From NCBI GenBank assembly GCA_964459385.1, contig CAYWLG010000001.1, positions 248,001-312,000 of the forward strand: a stretch of 64,000 nt of DNA, written 5' to 3'. A model generated the notes under the pieces. That model had not been told where the DNA came from. It did no database searches and worked only from the letters and a program-made list of their open reading frames with translations. Position numbers and translations under genes: made by a program. Shown here one piece after another: positions 8,367-14,610 of this stretch. Each line of letters starts with the position of its first letter. Position 1 is the stretch's first letter. This DNA is from UBA6107 sp964459385 (GTDB lineage: Bacteria > Chloroflexota > Anaerolineae > Anaerolineales > Anaerolineaceae).

Positions 8367-8957
8367 ATGGTTCTTCTCATTGCAGTATTCATTGGGCTTA
8401 TTGGCGGCTTGATACGCGCCTGGGTAAAGAAAAGAGAATACCGGTTTTATGAGCTTCGTGCTCCCATACTGGTTTTCGTGGCTTTTGTCCCACAAATTAT
8501 CGCTTTTTTCTTGCCTGCAACAAAGAACCTCATCTCAGATGAGGCTGCCCCAATAATACTGGTTAGTACGCAAGCACTGTTGTTGTTATTTGCTCTGCTG
8601 AACATTAAAAAGTATAGTTTTTGGCCAATCAGCCTGGGGTTTCTGGCGAACTTTGTAGTCATTCTCTTAAATGGAGGCTTAATGCCGATCAGTCCCGAAA
8701 CGATTCAGCGTCTGCTTCCAAATGCGCTCGCTGAATTATTGCAAACGGGTCAGCGTTTGGGAACTGGAAAGGACATCGTGCTGAACGAGAAAGACACGAT
8801 TCTACCTTTCCTCTCAGATCGGTTCGTGACACCCACCTGGTTGAATTATCCGGTTGCTTTCAGCCTGGGTGACATTCTGATTTCGATTGGGGTCATCTGG
8901 CTGCTCTGGTCAATGGGTGGGCCACAAACGCAGAAAGGTACGGAGAAAAATGAGTAA
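8367..8957 (+). CDS. DUF5317 polytopic membrane protein
   Basis: A 196-residue protein with about five hydrophobic segments. The start (IGLIGGLIRAW), the segment NGGLMPISPETI near residue 107 and the end (FSLGDILISIGVIWLLW) are typical of the DUF5317 family, which is of unknown function and, to my knowledge, often sits near HD-GYP or signalling genes. It has no obvious ribosome-binding site. A small hairpin (GGTCA/TGACC, 8349-8364) with the peptide's stop codon in its loop precedes the ATG, so translation may be coupled to the peptide gene. It overlaps the next gene by 8 bases. A role in exporting or sensing the upstream peptide is possible but not shown. Confidence 0.8.
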   Translation: MVLLIAVFIGLIGGLIRAWVKKREYRFYELRAPILVFVAFVPQIIAFFLPATKNLISDEAAPIILVSTQALLLLFALLNIKKYSFWPISLGFLANFVVILLNGGLMPISPETIQRLLPNALAELLQTGQRLGTGKDIVLNEKDTILPFLSDRFVTPTWLNYPVAFSLGDILISIGVIWLLWSMGGPQTQKGTEKNE

Positions 8958-9210
8958 CTATTTTAGAAACTTCGATCAGCACGAAAAGATCGTCGCTCCG
9001 CGTGACCGCGAATATAGCCGAATTCTGAGCGCCGCTGTGGTAAATGAAAAGTTCCGCAATCTGTTGCTTTCAAACCCTGCCATGGCCATTAAAGCCGGCT
9101 TTGGTGGCGAAGCTTTTCAGTTGGCCGAAAAAGACTCTGAGCGCATTTCGATGATTCGCGCCACCAATCTGGCTGATTTTGCAGCTCAGATGAAGAACTA
9201 CATGTCTTGA
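8950..9210 (+). CDS. Small NHLP-clan (Os1348-like) leader-type protein
   Basis: An 86-residue protein. The ATG at 8950 is chosen because it follows a GGAG site and overlaps the DUF5317 stop (AATGAGTAA); the frame is open further upstream inside that gene. Residues about 25-83 (VNEKFRNLLLSNPAMAIKAG, then an acidic segment and SMIRATNLADFAAQM) follow the pattern of Os1348/nitrile-hydratase-like leader peptides: a helical unit with FRxLLLxxPxxAI and an acidic turn. Members of that clan often serve as leaders of ribosomally made modified peptides. Here no modification enzyme is adjacent and no Cys/Ser-rich core follows; the protein ends KNYMS. It may have been recruited for regulation. Confidence 0.7.
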   Translation: MSNYFRNFDQHEKIVAPRDREYSRILSAAVVNEKFRNLLLSNPAMAIKAGFGGEAFQLAEKDSERISMIRATNLADFAAQMKNYMS

Positions 9211-9275
9211 TTGCACCCGTTTACTGAACAAGCTTTGTCGTTCTTTCCTCGCAAGTCTTAAGGGTAGATGAGGAA

Positions 9276-10421
9276 ATGTCAAACTACATTGAATCAACGA
9301 ACTCATTTCAAAAGAGTGCTTATCGAATTACGGCACAAAATTCTGTAGACCGTCTGATCGGTCTATCGGATTTAAACCGTTATTTGCTGGGTTCGAATAC
9401 GCTTAAAGATCTCGTCGAGCGTTCTACTCGTTCGATCATTGAGATCTTGAATTTGGATTACGCGCGTATTGTCACTGTAGAACAAAATGGACATTTCTGT
9501 AATCGTTTCTCGTGCAATCGCGATACCACCGGTCTGGGATATAAGATTGATGTTCTTGAGCCGGAAGAGAACACACGCATCTATGAGAAAATCCGCTCTT
9601 CGGCAACTTCGATTGCGCTGACACCTGTTTTTGAACTGGTAAGTGAAAACGAGATTTCGAAATTAGGGCTGCCCTTGATGAACGGATTGTGGGTGGTTCC
9701 TCTCGCGGTAGATGTTCAACAGATCGGTTTGCTGTTCCTCGGCAAAAAACAGACCGGCGCGATTGATTCAAAGCTTATTAACCCCATGCACCTGGTTGAT
9801 CTGATCGCCGGGCAACTCTCAAACGCCATCTATCGCATCCGTCTCAACGATCGTTTGTCGGGCACCTCGCTTGAGATGGTAAGAGCGTTGAGCAAAACGC
9901 TTGAAGCGCGCGATTCAGAAAGCGGCATTCATAGCCAGCACATGGCCGGCCTTTCTCAACAGCTCGCTCTGACGATGGGGCTTTCAGAATCTGAAGCACA
10001 AGAAATTTATTGGGCAGCATTGCTGCACGATATCGGTAAGATCGGCATCGAAGACCGCATTTTGCATAAGCCGGCCCCCTTGAGTGAAGATGAGTGGGAA
10101 GTTATGAGAACCCACCCGGAGATTGGCGCTAAGATCGTGCAGGGCCTGACCGGCCTTGACCGGGTTGCTCCGCTGATTCTGGCGCACCACGAACGCATGG
10201 ATGGTTCGGGATATCCAAAGGGTTTGAAGGGAGACCAAATTCCTTTGGGCGCTCGAATTATCGCAGTGGTCGATTCTTATAACGCTATGGTTGAAGGGCG
10301 CATTTACCGCTCCAGCCGCACACACGCCGAGGCCATTGCCGAGCTTTCGCGCAACAGCGGAGTTCTCTTCGATGAAAAAGTGATCAAGGCATTCAAAATT
10401 CTCATCAATCAGGTAATTTGA
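9276..10421 (+). CDS. GAF/HD-GYP domain phosphodiesterase
   Basis: A 381-residue soluble protein with an N-terminal GAF-like sensor (about residues 20-190) and a C-terminal HD-GYP domain (about 200-375). Visible catalytic motifs are LLHDIGKIGI, HPEIGAKIV, HHERMDGSGYPKGL and IIAVVDSYNAM. HD-GYP enzymes hydrolyse cyclic di-GMP (some act on other cyclic dinucleotides). All metal-binding His/Asp residues expected for the core appear present, so it should be active. It is the last gene of the peptide/DUF5317/NHLP group, after a 65-base gap with no terminator, and is followed by a hairpin terminator. What the GAF domain senses is unknown. Confidence 0.9.
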   Translation: MSNYIESTNSFQKSAYRITAQNSVDRLIGLSDLNRYLLGSNTLKDLVERSTRSIIEILNLDYARIVTVEQNGHFCNRFSCNRDTTGLGYKIDVLEPEENTRIYEKIRSSATSIALTPVFELVSENEISKLGLPLMNGLWVVPLAVDVQQIGLLFLGKKQTGAIDSKLINPMHLVDLIAGQLSNAIYRIRLNDRLSGTSLEMVRALSKTLEARDSESGIHSQHMAGLSQQLALTMGLSESEAQEIYWAALLHDIGKIGIEDRILHKPAPLSEDEWEVMRTHPEIGAKIVQGLTGLDRVAPLILAHHERMDGSGYPKGLKGDQIPLGARIIAVVDSYNAMVEGRIYRSSRTHAEAIAELSRNSGVLFDEKVIKAFKILINQVI

Positions 10422-10472
10422 TGATTTGGTTTCATTCTTTATGATGAATCACACAATTGCTGCAGGGGGACA

Positions 10473-10509
10473 AAAAATGGATGGTCAAGGTTGAAGACCA
10501 TCCATTTTG
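10473..10509. terminator. Bidirectional hairpin terminator between convergent genes
   Basis: AAAATGGATGGT (10474-10485) pairs perfectly with ACCATCCATTTT (10497-10508). On the minus strand the stem is followed by a T-run, so it best fits the sortase-like gene; on the plus strand it can end the HD-GYP operon. Confidence 0.85.
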
Positions 10510-10538
10510 ATTTAATTCACTTGTAGAAGAAATTGAGA

Positions 10539-11177
10539 TTATGAGGCGTAAGCGATCACGAAGAGGCGACCCCAGGAGGAATTCCCGTTCTTGCTGATGC
10601 AGGTCTGCAGAACCAGTGCACCGCTTTTACCGTAGGTCTCGTAGAAGAGATCGGTACTGCTCAATTGTTTTGAGGTGTCGCTCAAATTGACAAAGTTCGA
10701 ATAAACGCTGCTCGGGTTCAAGGCCTGATACTGGCGAACTTCGCTGACGGTGTAATCTTTTTTAGAGCCGTCGCCGTAGATGACGGTGATGGTGCTGCCA
10801 GAAGAAAGGCCAAAGAAGTAACTACCAGCCAGATAATTGTGTGCTAAAATGCCGATGGAACCGTAGCTGCTCGCCAGGCCAAACTGGGTGGCCGTCTCAC
10901 TGGAGGTGGAAACATAACCGGAGTTTCCGGAAGGCTGCTGCACGACCTTGACGGCGAATTTGTCGGCCGCATAGATGCCGGTGATCTGTGAAGCAGAGCC
11001 ATTATTTACAGAAGCAGCGAAATCATCCACCGATTTGAGCGCGTTGGGGGCAGCCGCAACTGAAGCGTTGCTGCCGGTGACCGGGATGTTTGCCATGCTG
11101 AAAGCAGGAGTAAAGACGAAGAGCAGGGTCGCGTTGATCAGAAGGATGCGTAGAATTTTTTGAAGTTTGTTTTTCAT
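10539..11177 (-). CDS. Sortase-like secreted or membrane-anchored protein
   Basis: 212 residues from the ATG at 11177, which follows GGTGAG; the open frame extends 25 codons further, but that part is AT-rich promoter sequence. Residues 1-29 look like a signal peptide or N-terminal anchor. The rest resembles the sortase beta-barrel. A His lies in GILAHNYL, the Cys in VLQTC near the C-terminus, and an Arg in WGRLFVIA about 10 residues later, matching the His/Cys/Arg order of sortase active sites. Sortases are cysteine transpeptidases that attach proteins to the envelope or build pili. No LPXTG-type substrate is nearby. It is a stand-alone gene with its own promoter. Confidence 0.7.
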   Translation of the reverse strand: MKNKLQKILRILLINATLLFVFTPAFSMANIPVTGSNASVAAAPNALKSVDDFAASVNNGSASQITGIYAADKFAVKVVQQPSGNSGYVSTSSETATQFGLASSYGSIGILAHNYLAGSYFFGLSSGSTITVIYGDGSKKDYTVSEVRQYQALNPSSVYSNFVNLSDTSKQLSSTDLFYETYGKSGALVLQTCISKNGNSSWGRLFVIAYAS

Positions 11178-11195
11178 AATCTCACCATTTATTAA

Positions 11196-11252
11196 TAGTA
11201 ATTTATTGGTAATTACAAAATAAATTATAGTAATTAAATGGTAATAAATCAA
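11196..11252 (-). promoter_or_regulatory. Promoter of the sortase-like gene with long direct repeats
   Basis: On the minus strand TTGATT (11247-11252), a 17-base spacer and TATAAT (11224-11229) form a strong promoter. Two related 20-mers (11196-11215 and 11228-11247, about 16 of 20 bases the same, both beginning TAGTAATT and containing TGGTAAT) lie over the spacer/-10 and in the 5' leader, 32 bp apart. They are candidate regulator sites. Confidence 0.6.
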
Positions 11253-11304
11253 TACTTAAATTGTCATATTGCATTAGTGTAAGGTCAGTTATCCCCCGGC
11301 TTAA

Positions 11305-11345
11305 AACGAAAATGCAGGAGTCCAGCTATTGGCTCCTGCATTTAT
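11305..11345 (-). terminator. Terminator of the patatin-like gene
   Basis: AAATGCAGGAG (11310-11320) pairs with CTCCTGCATTT (11333-11343). Inner CCA/TGG pairs extend the stem with a one-base bulge. On the minus strand the stem is followed by TCGTTTT. Confidence 0.75.
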
Positions 11346-11366
11346 TTCTGTGTGAGTTCTTTGAGT

Positions 11367-12173
11367 TTACTTATTCAATTGCAGTTCTCTTTTTAGTTTG
11401 GGCAGCACTGCTTCGGTGGCGGCAACTCCGGTAGCCTGCATTTTATCGGCTTCGCCAAAGGTCCATGAAGAATACATTGATACCTCTGGCCGAATGTAGC
11501 AATCACATTCTGAAGCATCGGCTACTGCACTGCGTGCCTGCATAATGTTGACCATATCCATAAACACATCAAATGGATTGGTGGGGCGGCGACCGGACGC
11601 CTGAGTCTTCGACAGGTTGACGCCGATGATGTAGGTGGCGCCCATATTTTTGACCTGTTCGATCGGGAAGTTATCCACTGTGCCGCCATCCACCAGCAGG
11701 CGGCCGTCAATTTCGACGGGAGTAAATAACCCGGGAATTGCTGCGCTGGCCCGCACCGCCGGGGCCATGGGGCCTTTATCGAGCACGACCCGCTCACCGG
11801 TCATGATGTCGCAGGCAATTGCCGCAAAGGGAATTTGCAGGTCCTTGAAATCGCAGTCGCCAATGTTCTTGCGAATATATTCTTCCATTGGGGTGGTATC
11901 GAATAGTGAAAGTGGCTTGATCAGATTGGGTTTCAACAGGGTCGGCCAGCTCATATTCAAAAAGATCTTGCTGATCTCTTCGAGCGGAACGCCAGCACAG
12001 TAAGCTGAACCGACCAATGCACCGGCACTGGTACCGGCAATCACGTCCGGGCGAATCCCTTCCCGTTCCAGCACTTGCAATACCCCGATATGGGCTGCAC
12101 CACGAGTGGCCCCCCCGCTAAGCGCGAGGCCGATGACAGGTTTTTTCTTGCGTAAAAAATCAAAGATCGACAT
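11367..12173 (-). CDS. Patatin-like phospholipase (RssA/NTE type)
   Basis: A 268-residue lipid acyl hydrolase with a Ser-Asp catalytic dyad. Visible motifs are the oxyanion-hole loop (SGGATRG) near residue 20, the nucleophile elbow GTSAG near residue 43, and the catalytic Asp in VDGG near residue 155. The length matches short bacterial patatins of the RssA group, which act on membrane lipids; the substrate is unknown. There is no signal peptide, so it is probably cytoplasmic or membrane-associated. A GAGGA site lies just before the ATG. Its promoter region contains a perfect inverted repeat, so expression is probably repressor-controlled. Confidence 0.9.
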   Translation of the reverse strand: MSIFDFLRKKKPVIGLALSGGATRGAAHIGVLQVLEREGIRPDVIAGTSAGALVGSAYCAGVPLEEISKIFLNMSWPTLLKPNLIKPLSLFDTTPMEEYIRKNIGDCDFKDLQIPFAAIACDIMTGERVVLDKGPMAPAVRASAAIPGLFTPVEIDGRLLVDGGTVDNFPIEQVKNMGATYIIGVNLSKTQASGRRPTNPFDVFMDMVNIMQARSAVADASECDCYIRPEVSMYSSWTFGEADKMQATGVAATEAVLPKLKRELQLNK

Positions 12174-12181
12174 AGTTCCTC

Positions 12182-12210
12182 AATGTGTATGTGAATTCAT
12201 ACACATTATA
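12182..12210 (-). promoter_or_regulatory. -10 and overlapping operator of the patatin gene
   Basis: AATGTGTATG (12182-12191) and CATACACATT (12198-12207) form a perfect 10-bp inverted repeat with a 6-base gap. On the minus strand TATAAT (12205-12210) overlaps its outer edge, so the repeat covers the expected transcription start. This is the layout of a dimeric repressor site. The regulator is not identified. Confidence 0.65.
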
Positions 12211-12250
12211 CGAAAGAACGGAAATTAAGTTGTTCTTGAAGAGCGAAAGC

Positions 12251-12793
12251 TCAATGGAGGGCGGCGAGAATTTGAGCGGTCAAAGGAACCCACTCTGCCT
12301 GATCTTTTTGCGTCAGGGGGAACACGCTGGCATCCGGCCATTTTGCCAGAGCGGCAGCGATCAACTCGGGGCGAATCACGACAACGGCTGCACGATATTC
12401 CCGGCTGTCGATGGCTTTAATGCCATTTTGCCAGCCCTGTCCCCTTTCCAGCTCGAGCGGGCCCAATTCATCCACGATGAGCAGATCGCAGGGAACGCTG
12501 TTGGCCAGTGCGTCATCCCCGAGCAGCAGCCCATCGGGGTGAAAGGACCAGTGTTCGGTCACAGTAGCAGAATGCACACCTTCCTGATTCAAATCGGCCA
12601 ACCGGATGGACTTGTTACTGTGCAGGTCGAGCAGATCAATGCCTATCTTTTGTTCGTTGACGAAAACCCCCGGTGAGATCACCCCCTTGACGTTGAAGCC
12701 GGCTTGTTTGGCCATCTCATTCAGTTTGAGCAGCAATGAGGTTTTGCCGATCTCCCGCTTGCCGCTCAGCAAGAAGCGTGCCCCCTTAAGCAT
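12251..12793 (-). CDS. THEP1-like nucleoside-triphosphatase
   Basis: 180 residues from the ATG at 12793, which overlaps the end of the ABC ATPase gene by 8 bases; an in-frame upstream start would lie inside that gene and is unlikely. The P-loop is GKREIGKTS near residue 10. Walker B is LLIVDELGPLELE near residue 105, the form typical of the THEP1/NTPase_1 family. THEP1 proteins hydrolyse NTPs in vitro; their cellular role is unclear. Here the gene is the last of the molybdate/iron-type transport operon, so it may work in cofactor or metal handling, an inference from position only. Confidence 0.8.
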   Translation of the reverse strand: MLKGARFLLSGKREIGKTSLLLKLNEMAKQAGFNVKGVISPGVFVNEQKIGIDLLDLHSNKSIRLADLNQEGVHSATVTEHWSFHPDGLLLGDDALANSVPCDLLIVDELGPLELERGQGWQNGIKAIDSREYRAAVVVIRPELIAAALAKWPDASVFPLTQKDQAEWVPLTAQILAALH

Positions 12794-13571
12794 AGTTGTC
12801 CCAATCGACGATGCGTTTGCCATCCAGCATCTTGACGGTGATCGGTAACCCATACAGTTCCGAGAGCATCTCTGAGGTCATCACCACTTCGGAGCGGCCC
12901 GCTTGCAGAATGCGCCCTTTTTGCATCAGCACCATGTTGGTGGCGATGGCAGAGGCAACATCGGGCTCATGGGTGGTGAAAATGATGGTCACCCCTTGTT
13001 TTTGCAGCTCTCTCAAGATCTTCACCAGCCGCCCCTTGTTGCTCAAATCAAGGTGAGAAGTAGGTTCGTCGAGCAAAAGGATCTTGGGCTGCTGTGCCAG
13101 GGCTCTGGCCAGCAACACCAGTTGTCTTTCTCCGCCGCTGATGCTGGGGATGGGGCGTTCTTTGATCTCAGCTAGCCCAACTTCACCCAGTTTGTCAGTG
13201 GCAATCTGCACATCCAGCTCGCTGGGCATTGCCAGCGGTGGCAGGTAAGGGGTGCGCCCAAAGAGCACATATTCGATCAGCGAAAAGTCAAAGGGGGTGG
13301 TCTCGTTCTGAGGCACCAGGCCGATCCACTGGCCGAGCTGCCGTCGTGTGTAACTGCGTAGTGGCTGACCGTTGAGACAGATCGAGCCGGCCAGGGGCGC
13401 GAGCCATCCCAGTGCCAGGTGCAGCAGGGTGGTTTTACCCGCGCCGTTCGGTCCCAGAATGGCTGTGATGCTGCCGGCTTCGATCTGCAAGTTAAAATGT
13501 TCCATCACCGGGCTTGTGCCGGTGGGGTATGTATAGGTAAGGTCTTCAAAGGCAAAAATGGGAGAATCCAT
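12786..13571 (-). CDS. FecE/BtuD-type ABC ATPase (only ATPase of the operon)
   Basis: A 261-residue nucleotide-binding subunit of a type II importer. Motifs are Walker A (GPNGAGKTT), Q-loop (LVPQNE), signature (SGGERQL), Walker B (ILLLDEPTSHLD) and the switch His (FTTHEP). It lies 1 bp after the FecCD permease gene, its obvious partner. In this family the cargo can be iron-siderophore, heme, cobalamin or, as in MolBC, molybdate/tungstate. No second ATPase (ModC) is found although a ModB permease is encoded upstream, so this protein either serves both permeases or ModB uses an ATPase encoded elsewhere. Confidence 0.9.
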   Translation of the reverse strand: MDSPIFAFEDLTYTYPTGTSPVMEHFNLQIEAGSITAILGPNGAGKTTLLHLALGWLAPLAGSICLNGQPLRSYTRRQLGQWIGLVPQNETTPFDFSLIEYVLFGRTPYLPPLAMPSELDVQIATDKLGEVGLAEIKERPIPSISGGERQLVLLARALAQQPKILLLDEPTSHLDLSNKGRLVKILRELQKQGVTIIFTTHEPDVASAIATNMVLMQKGRILQAGRSEVVMTSEMLSELYGLPITVKMLDGKRIVDWDNYA

Positions 13572-13572
13572 G

Positions 13573-14610
13573 TTACTTTGTAATCGGAGCTTTCTGACGG
13601 ATCATCAGCCAGGCAAAAATGGCTGCACCGATCATGGAAGTTAAGATGCCAAGAGGAATTTCACCTGCCATCAGGGTGCGGCCGATGTCATCGCATAAAA
13701 TTGCGAAGATGGCGCCAATCAAAATGGAGGCAGGGATCATGTAACGAGAGTCCGCGCCGAAAATGCGGCGGGCGATATGCGGGATGATCAGGCCGATCCA
13801 TCCCACCATGCCTGAAACCGAGATCACGGCTGAGGTGGCGGCCACACCGGCGATGAGCAGCAGCACACGTTCGCGGGTGGGGGCAACCCCCAGTGAGAAG
13901 GCCGTTTCGTCGTTCAGAGAAAGCAGATTCACCCGCCAGCGCATACGCCAGATGATGAACAGGCTGATGAGAACGACCGGCACGATCGAGAAAAACTGTT
14001 TCCAGGTGATGCGCCACAAACCACCCAGCAGCCAGAAGGTGACCTCCTGCAACTGGGTCAACGGGTCGGCCACGATCTTGATGATGCCCAGGCCGGCAGA
14101 GAAAAAGGCCGAGACCGCGATGCCCGAAAGGATGAGCCTTAAAACCCAGCCGCCGTAGCGGACCCGTCGGGCCAGCAAATAAGAGAGGATCAGCCCCAGC
14201 GCGCCAAAAAAGCCCGCGCTGAGTTCTGTCAGCCAGACCGACCCACCCAAAAAAACAATGCACAACGCTGCACCAAATGAGGCGCCCTGGGTAACTCCCA
14301 GAAAACCCGGCTCAATGAGCGGGTTGCTGAAGATCATTTGAAACACACCGCCGGCTGCCGCCAAAGATGCACCCAACAGCAGAGCCGTTAGAATTCTGGG
14401 CACACGCAGGTTGAAGACCAGCTTTTGCGCCAGTGAATCGGTTGACAGCCGATCCATTGAGATCAAGCCCGGGGTGGGGTAGCGGCCCAGCAGAATGGAA
14501 AGGGCTACAACAACCACCAAGAGAACCACCAGCCAGAACAGAATTCTGTTCCGGCTGGCAGCATTTTGAAAACGTTCACGCAGTGAAACCGTACTGTTTT
14601 GCTGAATCAG
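13573..14610 (-). CDS. FecCD/MolB-type ABC permease, probable CTG start
   Basis: Membrane subunit of a type II (BtuC/FecCD/MolB) importer with about ten hydrophobic segments. The first usual start codon in frame is a GTG at 14529, but it cuts into the first membrane helix. Reading upstream, the frame stays open through a hydrophilic N-terminus (LIQQNSTVSLRERFQ) and the full helix to a CTG at 14610. That CTG overlaps the TGA of the fusion gene (CTGA) and lies 7 bases after GGAG. This start gives 345 residues, normal for the family, and coupled translation. Family motifs include ASLAAAGGVFQMIFSNPL and GFLGVTQGAS, and a late GMVGWIGLIIPHIAR segment. Confidence 0.85.
   Translation of the reverse strand: MIQQNSTVSLRERFQNAASRNRILFWLVVLLVVVVALSILLGRYPTPGLISMDRLSTDSLAQKLVFNLRVPRILTALLLGASLAAAGGVFQMIFSNPLIEPGFLGVTQGASFGAALCIVFLGGSVWLTELSAGFFGALGLILSYLLARRVRYGGWVLRLILSGIAVSAFFSAGLGIIKIVADPLTQLQEVTFWLLGGLWRITWKQFFSIVPVVLISLFIIWRMRWRVNLLSLNDETAFSLGVAPTRERVLLLIAGVAATSAVISVSGMVGWIGLIIPHIARRIFGADSRYMIPASILIGAIFAILCDDIGRTLMAGEIPLGILTSMIGAAIFAWLMIRQKAPITK

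Noticed and set aside
8226..9210. The peptide and NHLP protein considered as a classical RiPP gene cluster
   Set aside because: No radical-SAM, LanM-like, YcaO or ABC-peptidase gene is present within the window near these genes.
12185..12676. A 163-codon plus-strand frame beginning near the patatin promoter
   Set aside because: It overlaps the THEP1-like NTPase gene on the other strand, whose P-loop and Walker B are convincing.
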